From Laburnicola sp. R22_1 (Eukaryota; Ascomycota; Dothideomycetes; Pleosporales; Didymosphaeriaceae): a stretch of DNA of 64,000 nucleotides. The stretch is from assembly GCA_014281115.1 (NCBI GenBank), contig JACONQ010000003.1, positions 4,402,001 to 4,466,000 of the forward strand, in the 5' to 3' direction. The notes beneath the pieces are model-generated. The model searched no databases, was not told where the DNA came from, and saw nothing but the letters and a program-made list of their open reading frames with translations. Shown one piece after another: positions 1 through 11,766 of the stretch (within the stretch, counting starts at the first letter, position 1; each line of letters opens with the position of its first letter). A program made the position numbers and the translations under genes.

Positions 1-679
1 GTTTATTTACTAGGGCAGTTAAGTTTAAGTGTGTAAAGTCTTAATTATTCTATATAGGTAGTATAATATCCTAATTTATAAACTTTTTACCTAGGCTATA
101 AGGCTGCCTATTAGTCTTATTCTTATAACAATCTTTTATAGGACTAAGTTTAACAGCACTACTAGTTAGACTAATCTATATACTTGTATAAAGTACTATA
201 CTAGTGTTAGAAACTTAAAAGAAATAAGGTAAGTTAATTTAGAAAGTAGTTATAATAGAAATTATAATACGCAGGTAACTATCAATTAAAGGTAATAGTA
301 AAAAAATATAATAAAGTAGGTAAAGGTGCAAGTATTATAAGGGCATGCGTAAAGCTAATAAGGCCACTAACTTAGTACTACTAATAATATAGGCCTAGTA
401 AGATCATTCTATTTCTATTTAAGTATAGTTAAGAATTACGCATTATATTTACACTATATAGGCTCTAAAGCAAACTATATATATTACTAAATAGTATAGG
501 ATAGCTCTTAGTATATATAAGCTCTTTATTACTTATTTTTATATCTATATATCTAAGTGGCTATAACTCTATCTATACGCATAATAGGCTATACCTAAGT
601 AATAATATAGGTTTAAGTATTAGTCTTAGGGGAGTCTACCTCTATTTTACACTAAAAATACATATTATATAAACGTTTT

Positions 680-801
680 TTTTATAATTATCTTTGTTAC
701 GCTCTTTTTAATTACTAAGCAGAGGGCTCTGCTTTTTTATTATATTGTTTAAGATAAAATCCTTTGTTGTCCTACTCCTAGGTAGATTAATTAACGCCAC
801 A
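680..801 (+). repeat. Copy 1 of a ~120-bp dispersed repeat
   Basis: Contains 'actaagcagagggctctgc' followed by a T-run, then 'cctttgttgt', 'cctaggtag' and 'taacgccaca'. The same string of motifs recurs at 13129-13250, at 48790-48910 and, inverted, at 18476-18601. Sequences outside the repeats do not match one another. Confidence 0.75.
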
Positions 802-2431
802 TATAAAGGTTGTTAAATTAGACTACTTACTCTAGCTACTATAATAGATAATTCTAACTAGATCTCTCTATTATCTTATAAAATACTAAGCGGCACTATA
901 GTAAAACAAGTGGCCCCTATATATAGTAGCTTCCTTACTAATCTTAGCGAGGTTACAGCGAAAATAGTTAAGAAACATAATATAGCTCTAGTTTGCTATT
1001 ATTACTACTAAGTATATAAGAATTAGGACTTATACATATTATATACTAACTTTTTCTAGCTATTAGCTAGGGCAATCTTTAGCTAGTCTTGCGTATTAAA
1101 TAGGCAGAATAAGTAACTACTTATTATGCCTAAGATATTAAGCCACTTATAGAGAAGGCTAATATAGTTAAGCTATAGTTCTCTTAGGTTAAACTATAGT
1201 ATAAATAGCTCTATATTTATAATTTATTATATTAGCTAGATATAGTGTATATAACTAAGTACTTACTACTACCTTATTTAGTTTTTACTAGTCTAGATAT
1301 AGCTCTACCTTACTTTTAAGCTTATTTATAACACGTATATTCTTTACTTATATATTTAATACCTTAGTAAGGCGTAGTATAGAAGAAAACTATAGAGTAT
1401 ATAAAACTTAGTATAGCTTATTACTACTACCTAGTAAAGACATACCTATAGTTAGTTAATAGGTTTTATACACTATTTATAGTATAAGGAAAACTAGTGT
1501 TATATTAAAAAAGCTATTCTAATATAGTTATAGATATAGCTTACACACTCTCTAGCTTTTTACTAGCTTAAACCTAGAAATACAAATATATATTAGTAAA
1601 AGATAACTTACTATATATAATATAGCATACTATATATATTAGGTATACTAGCTAGTATTAAATATACCTTCTAGCTATAAAGAGCCTTTATATATCTCTA
1701 TATATAAACACTATTATATAGGTTGCTAATATATATATCTTTGCTAAATAGCGTTTTAATGCTAGTTAGTGTAAATAGTAGATTCCTATAATTATACTTA
1801 ATTATATAGAAGTATAACGTAGTAAATTATATAGTTAATACTATAGAGAAGGCGTATAGCTTCTTAGGTGCACTAAGGGCTATCTTATCTAAGTCTAGCT
1901 TGTGTACACTATAGTAGAACTAAATTTATATAGTAATAAGTTTAGGTGTCTTAATAGTAATACTGCTAATATCTTAATATTTTAGCAGTATATAGGTCCT
2001 AGCCTATTTCTTAAACTTCTAAATTTGTCTGCCTATACTATATTGGAACTAAGAGCGTACTATCCTATATTAGTATATATAATTTATAGCTTCTTTGTAT
2101 ATTAGGTGCAATAGTATTATTAGCGTCTTTATAAGCCCCCTTAAATAGGTTAATTTGCTTAGACGCACTAGGCTATAAGCTAGGCCTATTAGCTATGCTA
2201 TACCTATAGGTTTTTAATTTATCTATAAAAAGATTTTCTTTATTAGCTAGGTTATCTGCGTCCCTATTATCTTTAGGGTCTTAGTTAGTTAATTTATAGA
2301 TATTAACTTTATAATATATATAAGCAAAGATGTTAGCTATTATATATACATACTATAGTAAAATTAAGTATAAACGTCTTACACTTAGTTAAGTTAATAT
2401 ATAAATAATAAAAAGAAAAATAATAGTTTGC

Positions 2432-2690
2432 ACCTTTATAGTAAAAATAGAGTAGAAGAAAGTATAGCACACGTGTAAAAGTGCTAAAAGGGCTAATAAC
2501 TACTTAGTATAGCTACTTTATAAGCCTAAGTAGATTAATTATAAATATTAATAAAATAATAGAGTTATACTTTTATAGCAAAGAATAGAGTAGAAAAAGT
2601 ATAGCACATGTAAGGATACTTAAAGAGCGAATAACTACTTAGTATAACTACTTTATAAAGCTAAGCGTTCTCTAGTTATATATATTAAGT
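2432..2690. repeat. Degenerate tandem duplication, unit about 137 bp
   Basis: Two adjacent copies start at 2432 and 2569. Both contain the order 'ttatag', 'atagagtagaa', 'gtatagcac', 'aataactacttagtata' and 'actttataa'. The copies differ mainly by C/T and G/A changes. Confidence 0.6.
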
Positions 2691-3046
2691 AGTTAATCTA
2701 GGCAAGAATAGACTTAGATAGTCTTATATTTGCTAGTAATTAGCTATTTAACCTACTACTAACACACTACTTTATTTTATATAAAATTACTTATAGCTAG
2801 GTAGCTATAATACCTATATAGATAGTTTATAGTCCTATTAAAAAAGTAAGTTTGTATAAGTACTTATAATCCTCTATATACTCTTAGAACTCTACTATAG
2901 CTGTGCTGCCCTATGTAGAAGAAGTGGTGTAGTTAGGCCGCTAGAATATTATCGCGTCGCTAGACATAATAGATAAAGAGCTAGATTTAAAAGATAGTAG
3001 TAGTATTTATGCATTAAAGATAAAGATTTAGTGTACTGGGTGTTAC

Positions 3047-3442
3047 TAATATCGTAAGAGTAGGCAGACTTTATACAATGTGCGTATAGTAAACCATAGT
3101 TACGCTATAGCTACTAAGTTGCAAACATAATAACTAAACTATAGTTAAGTGTTTTATTACCCATACTACTCTCATGGTTGCAACTCTGCGTAGATCTACT
3201 GCAGCTCTCTAATAGTTTACTAGTTAAGAGATAATATATAACTTAGTTATACTAGATAGTAGACTGTCTATTAACTACTATTAATAATACTACTATAAAG
3301 AAAGTTAATAATAAAATTATTATTATTTTGTGTATATTTTATTACTACCACTGTGTGCTAGGTACTAAGTTTCAGTGCCTCCTATTTTACTTCTCTCTGT
3401 GTATAGTGTGGACTCGACCTTAGTTAGAATCTTTACACGACA
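3047..3442 (-). repeat. 5' LTR of element G1 (about 396 bp)
   Basis: On the minus strand it begins TGTCGTGTAAAG and ends near ATATTA (an expected CA end altered to TA). It aligns over its whole length with 50769-51161 (393 bp) in the opposite orientation. Differences are mostly C/T and G/A. Ends are set by the extent of the match to the second copy, so they may be off by a few bases. Confidence 0.65.
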
Positions 3443-3574
3443 AAGATGTTTAATATAAGTACTTATTCTAAACTAAAGGCATTATTAGACCTTTATATAC
3501 CTAATAATATAGTCTAACTAAGCTAAAGTTAATCTTTTCTATAGTTTAATTAAGCTTTTAATATATATAATAAC

Positions 3575-3620
3575 ATATTCTATTAGTAGCCCGGATAGAT
3601 TAGTCCGCCGGATAGTTTTT
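3575..3620 (+). repeat. Left terminal inverted repeat of O1
   Basis: Pairs with 10894-10939. It holds the 8-mer CCGGATAG twice (3591-3598 and 3608-3615), 17 bp apart start to start, which may be tandem transposase-binding sites. Confidence 0.85.
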
Positions 3621-3652
3621 ACTAAGACCACAACACTTTACTATAAATTATA

Positions 3653-5347
3653 ATGTCTTAACAACACAACGCGTTATTATCTAATTAAGAAGGCAGAATT
3701 GAGCTCGCCCTTCACGCCTATTAGAATAAGCAAATTTTAAGCCTGCGACGCGCTGCTGCAGTATATAATATCCCAAAGTCTACACTAAGCGATTAAATTA
3801 ACAGAATTACCGCCTAAGCAGATACACGATTAGGCATGGCAAAGCTTACCGCGATTAAAGAGCAGACGCTCATATAGTATATCCTTAACCTAGATTCGCG
3901 AGAATTTACACCCTAGCTAGGTGAGGTAGAAGATATGGCCAACAAACTGCTAGCTGCGCGGCACAAAGACTCTATAGGATAATGCTAGGCTCAGCGCTTC
4001 GTAAAGTGCGTACCTAAGCTTAAAATAGCTTTTAATCGAGCAAAGGACTAACAGAGGATATAATAGGAAGACCTAGAGGTTATAAACGCGTAGTTTTAGC
4101 TAGCGAAGAATACAAAAGCCAAGTATAGAGTGTAGAATAAAGACATCTATAACTTTAATAAGATAGGCTTCTAGATAGGAGTTATTAGCTTAATAAAGGT
4201 TGTAACTAGTTTAGAAAAACATTCTTAACCTACGCTTGTTTAGCTAGGCAACCGCAAGTGGGTTACAGTGATTTAGAGTATTTGCGCTGCTAGGTATGCT
4301 GCCCCGCCCTTTATTATCTATAAAGGGTGAGTCCACATCTTAGCGTAGTATAAGGAGACTAGTATCCCCCGCAATTAGAAGCTCTTAGTCTCTAAGACTA
4401 GCTGGACTAACAGTGAGCTTAGAGTTACGTGGTTAAAGCACTTTAACGCGTATACAAGGCCGCGCATAGTAGGGTTATAGAGGTTACTTATTCTAGATGG
4501 CTATAAGAGCCACCACTCCTAGAATTTTAAGGATTATTGCCTAGAATAGAAGATCCTAACACTCTGTATGCCAGCGCACTTATCGTATATCCTCTAGCCG
4601 CTTAATGTGGTCTGTTTCGCGCCACTAAAGCTAAAGTACTCCTAGCGCGTGCGGGACTTAGCGCGCCAACGCGTCTTTTATATTAATAAAGAGGGCTTTT
4701 TACTAGCCTTTCGCGACGCGTTTTTTAATATATTTACACTAGAAAACTGCAAGAAAGCCTTTAAGGCCTCTAGGCTTATTCCTTTAGATGTGTTAGTAGT
4801 GGTAGATTGCCTTAATGTGCGTATTCATACTCTACCTTAGGGTACCCTACTAGATACACTATAGCAAGCCAGAACCCTAAGCAATACCCTTAAGTTTAGA
4901 TCCTAGTCAAAGCTCGTACGCGACTCTTTTATTCGGTCTCCACTTAATACTAAATCGAGCTACTCACAGCTTATAAAAGGTGCTAAACTTATGCTCTACT
5001 ATAGTGTACTTTAAGAGACCCGTATTAAGGAACTTAAGAAGTAAATTAAGGTTCTAACGAAGCGAAGAACGCGTAAAAGAAAGCGCATTTAGAAAGATAA
5101 GACGCTAGGCTTTGCTTAGGGAGCAGATTTGGGAGTAGAAAGCCCTTCTATTAGGGTGAAGTTGTCGAAAAGGGCGCGAGGTAGTAGTAAGGGAGAGGCA
5201 GGTCCCTTAACACAACGCCGCTATAGGAGGTGCAGAGAGCCTGGGCATAACGCAAGGACCTGTTAGATAGATAAAGAGATAGAGGAGAAGTTAGATATTA
5301 CCCTTAGTGGCTTATTTTCAGATAGTGTTAATAGTAAATCAGAGTAA
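3653..5347 (+). pseudogene. Fot/pogo-like (DDE_1) transposase relic of O1
   Basis: From ATG 3653 to TAA 5345 one frame of 564 codons runs without any frameshift, broken by many TAA/TAG codons where Gln or Trp is expected. In order: an N-terminal Psq-like helix-turn-helix (…RRAAAVYNIPKSTLSD), a CENP-B-like region, and the DDE domain. The second catalytic Asp is kept (LLILDGYKSH) but the third is Asn (LQPLNVVCF). Residues 333-395 form the longest open piece (4649-4840). The C-terminus carries a zinc-knuckle-like motif (RRCREPGHNARTC, its first Cys apparently lost to Tyr), a tail seen in some fungal transposases. The element would have moved by cut-and-paste at TA. Now inactive. Confidence 0.85.
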
Positions 5348-5614
5348 TTTTATTATAGGTTACTATAAGGCTAAAAATAACGAGTTAACTTTATCTTATA
5401 ATAGTACGCAATTAGTGACTAAAAATTAGATAAAGTACTACTCAAGATATAGTATGCTTTACTGCGAATTATAATAAGTATACTATATATTACCTATATA
5501 TAGTATGGTAGATAATATATCGTATATTATAGGGAGTCTTATAGTAAGTTCGTACTGCCAAGAAAGACTTCTTAGCTTTGCGCGGCTGCAGCAGCCACGC
5601 AAAGAGACTGCACG

Positions 5615-5800
5615 TGTCAGATTTAATGGTTAAATGCGATGATGCGCCTTAATAGATAATGATGATTGTATTGTGTTTGTGTCCTCCGTGTTCGGCTGGT
5701 TCTAACTTCTTCGCTAGTGTGCTAAGCCAGGTGGTCCCTGCTTTATTGTACAGATCCAACCTCAACGCGCTTATTCGATCTAACAGCTGCATATCTAACA
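5615..5800 (-). repeat. 3' LTR of B
   Basis: Matches 10579-10764, with about a dozen or more transition differences. The internal flank on the minus strand is the purine tract CTAAGGGAGTG, as expected upstream of a 3' LTR. Confidence 0.9.
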
Positions 5801-5849
5801 CACTCCCTTAGCTTGGAAGATCCTTGCAAGCTAAACTATTTAGCAGCCT

Positions 5850-8800
5850 GTTATCCTAAAGTAAGGTTATTAAGGTGCCCTTAAATTTCCTTAAGAGGTG
5901 CTTTATTCGCTACTTTGCGTTCTGTTATCTTAACTAGCCCAAGTTAGGTTAGGAACCCTTTCTACTTATTAACTAGGAGGACCTTTATAAAGCTATCGGC
6001 GATCATTTCTGCCGATTGTACGTACTCCACCTTAATCTTTCTAGTAGAGACTTCCTATCTTAACTAGTAATTGTGAATGTCGACGTGTCGTAGTTTAGTC
6101 TGAAGCCTGGATATCTCCTTAGTGACTAGTCGAATAGTTTGCTTATTATTGCATTGGATGGTAATTAACAATAAGCGCAGTTTAATCTGTAGTTCGTCCA
6201 GTAGTCTTAATATAAAGATTGCTTTCTTAGCCACTTGCGATAAGGCGAGAAGCTCTGCTTTAGTTATCAAAGTTGTGATAGTGTCTTATTTACTTGCTTT
6301 CTAGGCAATAAGTCTGTTAAATAGCTTAATAGCGTATTCTTATAAGCTCTTTCTATCCAGTGTGTTGTTACCAAATAAGGCATCGCTAGCTACTTAAAGG
6401 CAGTTGCCTTCTCTAAGCTATAGTGCTCTCTATCTAGTGCTTAATAAGTATAGTAGTACTTAATTAGTGGCATCGTAATATTCTAAGCCCGGATTTAACA
6501 GAAATTAAGCTAGCCTTAAGGTTACAAAGGCTATGTCTGGTTAAGTTGTTACTGCCACAAACAGAAGCGATTTAATCTTACGTTAGTATTTGTTAATTTC
6601 TAAGAGTGTCGCTAAGCCATCTTGTGGTTTTAGCTTAATAGCTACCATTGGGGTGTTGTGTCGAATATCCCTCTTGTTAACTAATCAACTAATCTTGTCT
6701 AAGTAGGCAGCCTAAGAGAGTTAAATTGTCCTAGTCTTTCGATCTCTAATAATCTCTACGCTAAGAAACTACTAAAGGTTGTTTCCTCCACTTAAGGTGT
6801 ATTTTTCTTATAGGCGCTTAATCGCTTGTTAGGCTTCTTCCTCTTTCTACTTATAAAAAGCTAAGATAATATTGTTAACATAGAAGAAGACAATAATTCC
6901 GTCTTTAAGAAGGCAGTATGGCTTGTGAGGCACTATCTAGAAACCTAGAACTTTAAGTGTTAAGGTAAACTCTTTCTACTAGAGGAGTGGTGAGATCTAA
7001 AGACCATATAAAGCCTTGTTAACTTAAAGTATCGTTCTAGGCTTTTAATAGCCACAGGGCATTCTTATGTATACCTCTTAGTCTATACTTACATAGACAA
7101 AAGCGTTTGTAACATTGTATTACTCGAGCTCTATATTATAGTAAGCTGCTATTGCCACTAGCATTTGGAACGACCTGCTGGCAAGCGTGGCTACATAAGT
7201 GTCTTAAGAGGTAATATTCCGTTATTAATCGCCCTAAACGACTAGCCGTGCCTTACACTTTAGCAAGCGATGGTGTTTATTAAGCTTATAGGTATATACC
7301 CACATATAGTTAAGAATCTACTATCCTATTAGTTTAATCTTCTTTATTAGTACTTCTAACTATGATTTCATTTGTTTGTGGCTTGCGAGGTGATCCCGCT
7401 CTGCTTCTTTAAACAATTCGCCCATTAGGTGATCCTTAAGCTTGGTACGGCACGTTGGCAGAGGTGGGAGTTGACTTTAATAGGGCTTTAAGCCTTTAGC
7501 AAGCGTTCTTATTATCTTAGCCTTGTCTATAACATCCCCTCTATATTTCCCAATATAGCCAGCTTAAGTTCCTGCTATAAAGGCGGCTGCCTAGGGGACA
7601 GTTTTAAATAACCCTTTTAGGTTCATTTCTAATTTATTTCTAGCTATTAACTACGCAAGTAATGCCGCAGGTAGTGGTGTAGTTAGAGGAGTTAGATAGT
7701 TATCCCTAATCTTTACTCCTTAGTAGTAGCCTAGTGGGTCTACTTCGCCTTGGGGATTTAATAAGCCTCCAACAGTGTCGTCTTTATAGAAGGACTCTGT
7801 CTCTGGTTAATAACTTAGTGTTGGAAGTTTAATCGTTCTCACGTATGTGGCAATTTCCTCCAGTGTACTGTGCATGAGGTTATCCATAAGGTCCTTAGTT
7901 TTGCCACTAAAGACAGTTTGTTTATTAAAGATAACGTTACGGGTGCTTATCACCTTAGCAAGTGACGGTATCCAAATTCGATAGATGTTTAAGGACCAGT
8001 ATCCTACTAGGTAACTAATCTAAGCCTTTAGGTCTAGGTGTTATAGCCTTAATTTACCTTAATGTGTATCATCCGTTATTATAAACGCTTTGCAGCCATA
8101 CGCTTTAAGGTAAGCGAGATTAGGTTTCTTAATTAAGGTGACTACTCTATTATTCAGAGCAACTCGTGTAAAGAATATCTTGTATGGCGTTTTCCAGTTA
8201 TTCGCATAATTCAGTGTTCGATTGTAGAGGTATACTACAGCTCTCGTAACTTCGGGCCATAGTTCCTAGGGTAGGTTGGCATTAAGACGCATCGCGCGCG
8301 ATTTCTCTTTGTTCACACCCCCTAAGCGTTCAGCACCTCTATTTTAAGCTTATATATCTAGGGCGAAAGGCTTAACAGTAATTCCTTGTAATGCCAACTA
8401 GCGCTTAATTTCCGGTTTCACCATCGTGATCTCGTTGTCCGCTTCAATAACCTTAACCGTAATATTGTAATGGTTTTTAAGGAAGAGAAAGAAGTTTAAT
8501 AGAACTTTAATAACCAACTTTACTAGTCAATTATCTTTAAAATAAAAGTCCCATTACAGGCCTAAGTACCTGTTAGTGACAAGCATCTGGCTCCTTTCGC
8601 TAGTGCTACTTTACGCCTTATAGGCATAAAAGTTAATAGCTAGTCTTTCTCCTAGTCCTTTATTGTTAATTCGCGGTGCTCGGCTAATTTATCGCCAGAT
8701 CTTTGCTTTCCTATAGGAGTCGCATTAAACTATTATAACTCCCTTAACTCGCACCCCTTTAGCTTGCTGCACAAGATGTTCGATAGCTGCTAGTCTAGGG

Positions 8801-9345
8801 TGTCCTAGTCTCTTATGCCATAATTCGGCTAAGGCCCTTTATGGTGCTCCTTTTGTTTGTAATATATTCTTGCAGATATAATATAAAGTAGGTAGTAGCG
8901 GATTATACTTAAGTACCTATTAACCGTGTATCTTAGATAGTTTTCTAATAATCTTATTGTCTAGTCCTTTTAGCGTAGTTGGGTCCGTTTACGTATCCCA
9001 CCAAATTCCTCTATACCTTAGTAGTTAAAAGGAGACTAGGTTGCACAGAAGGTCTAGACAGATAGCCATATTATATAGAACTAACATAGTTATTCCATAT
9101 TGGCCTCTTAGTGTTAAGTTAATAGAGCTATAGCCTTTTATCTATATCTTTGTATTGCTAGCCTATATATAATCTCTAAACGTAGGTAGACGGAAGTTAT
9201 AAATATAGTCGGGGTTGTTTATAATATAGCAAGTTAATCCTAAATTAAGAATAAACAAGCGCTTTAGTAGGTAATTAGACACTTCTATTTCTATTAGCAC
9301 TAATATAAACGCAGCGTTAACGTTTAATATTCTTCGTCCCTCTAG
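5850..9345 (-). pseudogene. Pol relic of copia element B
   Basis: Continues in the Gag frame. On the minus strand: protease remnant (about 9200), integrase with His/Cys zinc site and catalytic core (about 7900-8800), reverse transcriptase whose YVDD box is now YVNN (about 6865-6895, Asp to Asn), and RNase H (6064-6300, with the kept segment KAELLALSQVAKKA and …TKLRHVDIHNY). The piece 6064-6270 is still open and lies exactly in frame 1,025 codons from the pol start, so no net indel has occurred. The exact pol end near 5850 is uncertain. Confidence 0.82.
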
Positions 9346-10545
9346 TTAGTCCTTAGGGGACTTAAGAATCTCAGGTGTGGGCGTGTGCGATTGTTTAATA
9401 TTTAGTGTTTTTAATCTTAGTCTGCTTTGTCCTCTTAATAGTCCTTAAAATTCGGAATCGTGCTCGCGCTTCAATGCGACGAGTTCTTCAATCTTCTTAT
9501 TTAGTTTCTACCACTTAGGAGCTTTGTCTGCATTAATATAGAAGCAATCCTAGAGTCCATAGCAATATCCACACGCAGGATATTTAGCGCCTCCTATTTT
9601 TGCAGGTTTTTAGACCAAGAATAAGTTCTTATTATCTTTTTAGTTATCACGTTAATATTAGGGTCTGCCCTGTTTTCTAGATAGTGCTGCTTCGGCATTA
9701 ATGCCCTAGGTAGTTTTCCCACTTTTAGCGAGGTATAACGAGTCATCTGCTACAAATACGGCCTTATGCTTCCCTGTTTAAGGGGTTGGATAATTCAATA
9801 TTATATGCTCTTAGAAGCGCTTTATTATTTCTTTCCGATTTATGCCAGGTGTGAACCGTCCGCTATTCTAAAAGGTTGTAGACTAATTAGGCGCAACTTT
9901 ATTTATAGCAGTTAGAAAGTCCTTTATAATCATATCGATCTGTGTTATCTTAGAGACATTGCTTGTCTCCACTTCTATAGCTGCTTAATTATATTCAGCA
10001 AGCCATATGTCCTAATTTAACGCGTTTCTTATTGGTCTAAGGGATATAAGGTATTAGTCGCGGGCTTGTTCTCTCTCGAATCGTTTATCGACGCCAACCG
10101 TGACTTTAAGGTTCGTAATCTACTATCTTAGTGGTTAATCTAAGAGGCATCAAGTGCGCTAAAGATGTGGGCTAACAGTAGCCTAAATATAAACAATAAT
10201 TTGCTAGAGGCTTGTTTGCTCCTTTTTAAAATTATGTTAATTGTTCTTATACTGCTTAGCAAGAATCTTATAATACTCAAGATCTTCTTTAAACGCCTTA
10301 AGTCCTGCTACTAATAGTTCGGACTGCCTTGTTAGAATACTAACGTTCGCTGCTAGAGTATACCTATTAATTAGCGGCGCCCTTAGGGCTATAGGTTCAG
10401 GTTTTATTAGGATATTCGACGTAGGATCGACTTTTGGCCAGATGTAATATGCGACGCATCTAGACTAGAGCTGCATTATCCATACCCTGTAGTCGGTGTA
10501 GTCTCGAAGGGTCACCATTAGGTCACGCTAGGGTAGTGCAGCCAT
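9346..10545 (-). pseudogene. Gag relic of copia element B
   Basis: ATG at 10545, then 399 codons in one frame to a TAA at 9346-9348, with several RIP-type stops on the way. The N-terminus reads VTLRDYTDYRVWI, the same opening as Gag of E and F (DPTVTLRDHTNY…). A degraded zinc-knuckle segment lies near 9560-9600. Gag would form the virus-like particle and package the element RNA. The terminal TAA is followed by CTAG (see findings). Confidence 0.8.
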
Positions 10546-10560
10546 TTTAGTATCGATTAA

Positions 10561-10578
10561 GGCAGTGAGACTCTTAAT
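10561..10578 (-). other. Primer-binding site of B
   Basis: Minus-strand ATTAAGAGTCTCACTGCC lies directly after the 5' LTR. The same 18 bases occupy this position in C, D, E and F. They would pair with the anticodon-arm 5' half of a tRNA-Lys(CUU) (…GACTCTTAAT). Confidence 0.7.
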
Positions 10579-10764
10579 TGTCAGATTTAATAGTTAAATG
10601 CGATAATGCGCCTTAATAGATAATAATAATTATATTGTGTTTGTGTCCTTTGTGTTCAGCTAGTTCTGACTTCTTTGCTAGTGTACTAAGCCAGGTGGTC
10701 CCTACTTTATTGTACAGATCTAACCTCAACGCGCTTGTTCGACCTAACAGCTGCATATCTGACA
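10579..10764 (-). repeat. 5' LTR of B
   Basis: Same length as the 3' LTR. Followed on the minus strand by the primer-binding site at 10561-10578. GCACG at 10765-10769 duplicates 5610-5614. Confidence 0.9.
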
Positions 10765-10893
10765 GCACGACGTAAAAAGTAGATTAAATAGTAACTTAGT
10801 ATATTATAAGTTATAGTAGGTTATTATAAGTTACTATAAAGTAACGTTAGTGGTGTTCTATAATAAGTTATAAGGGACCTCGAAGTTGCCAAG

Positions 10894-10939
10894 AAAAACT
10901 ATCCGGCGGACTAATCTATCCGGGCTACTAATAGAATAT
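10894..10939 (-). repeat. Right terminal inverted repeat of O1
   Basis: Reverse complement of 3575-3620, including both copies of the 8-mer (here CTATCCGG). The subterminal stretch at about 10790-10890 recurs in O2 at about 42790-42902 and again at 48434-48515. Confidence 0.85.
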
Positions 10940-11577
10940 ATTATACACTATTTTTACTATAGCTACAAAATAGATCTAAAATATAAAAGGATAAGAGTCT
11001 AGGCGTGTAAAAAGAATAGTCTAACTAAGAAAATAAAAACTATACTAATAGGATTATTTACTAGCTCTAGTTCTACTAAGATATAATATAATATAAAACT
11101 ACTATAATAGGGGTAAAGTAAACCTATAATAGACACTATATTTTAAGGTATTATAAGTATTAACTTAGTATAGCTAATAGGTCTATAATATACTAATAAT
11201 GCGATAGTTACTAGCATAGCTATAAAATAGGCTCTATTAATCTTACTATATAGAAGATACTTAACCTACTTAGTATATACCTATGCAACTTAGAGATCTA
11301 TCTTAGGTATTTTATTAAGAAGTTAAATAATATAGTTACTAATAAAGCAACCCTATAACTAAGAAGATATATTAGGCTTAATAGTTAAACTAAGCCTATA
11401 TAATAGAATTATAGTACTATAAGACTACTATAAAATCTATTCCTATTAATTACCTTAGATAGTAATAGTAGAAGTAGAATAAGTGGTATAATTATTAAGG
11501 ACGCACTACCTAGTAACGAGGTAGTCCTAGTAGAACTAAGTAATATATACATAATGCTCTTAGAGGTTATCTATTAT
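10940..11577. other. Unassigned RIP-degraded sequence between O1 and N
   Basis: AT-rich, no open frame, no terminal repeats or recognisable domain. It is the flank into which both O1 and N were inserted. Confidence 0.6.
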
Positions 11578-11766
11578 TATAAGGCCTTCTTATTACTTAG
11601 GTGGCCAAATAGGGCCTTATGTCTCCTTTAAGCCTAGCCGAGGTTTAGATAAAAACTCCCTTACTTTAGATAAGAGTAGGTAGCGATTTGTTTTATTACT
11701 ACTTACCTTCTAATATTATTCTATTCTATCTTATTAACTATTAGGTACCCTAGTAACACCCTTGTA
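11578..11766 (+). repeat. 5' LTR of N
   Basis: 189 bp, matches 19631-19819 end to end with transition differences. Preceded by ATTAT. Confidence 0.88.

Larger units (their letters stand above)
1..3046 (-). mobile_element. Internal region of LTR retrotransposon relic G1
   Basis: Very AT/TpA-rich sequence with stops in all frames. It lies downstream, on the minus strand, of an LTR at 3047-3442. The part next to the LTR (about 2870-3046) resembles the part next to the matching LTR of G2 (51162-51300), which supports one element type whose 5' end points right. A weak gag-like reading is possible from about 2880 leftwards. No protease, reverse transcriptase or integrase motif could be read, so pol may be destroyed or lie left of the window. 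The 3' LTR is not in the window. The element type is inferred from the LTR only. Confidence 0.45.
5615..10764 (-). mobile_element. Ty1/copia retrotransposon B, full length, inserted in O1
   Basis: Two 186-bp LTRs (5615-5800 and 10579-10764) begin TGTCAG and end at or near TCTGACA, with a 5-bp duplication GCACG. Order on the minus strand is 5' LTR, primer-binding site, gag, stop codon, pol, purine tract, 3' LTR. Its LTR matches that of E (25445-30579), so B and E are one family. Both gag and pol keep their frame; all damage is nonsense or missense of the RIP type. Confidence 0.92.
3575..10939 (+). mobile_element. Fot/pogo-like DNA transposon O1, interrupted by copia element B
   Basis: A 46-bp terminal inverted repeat at 3575-3620 matches 10894-10939 nearly perfectly. 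Between them lie a transposase relic (3653-5347) and then copia element B (5615-10764). The GCACG on both sides of B (5610-5614 and 10765-10769) shows that the two halves were once continuous. Without B the element is about 2.2 kb, normal for a Fot1/pogo element. A second copy (O2) lies at 40765-48433. Confidence 0.85.

Noticed and set aside
680..801. Helitron terminus or tRNA-derived SINE
   Set aside because: A hairpin-like palindrome is present, but no CTRR end, no A/B-box promoter and no fixed flanking bases could be shown.
4649..4840. Open frame of 63 codons as a gene
   Set aside because: It is an open fragment within the longer O1 transposase frame.
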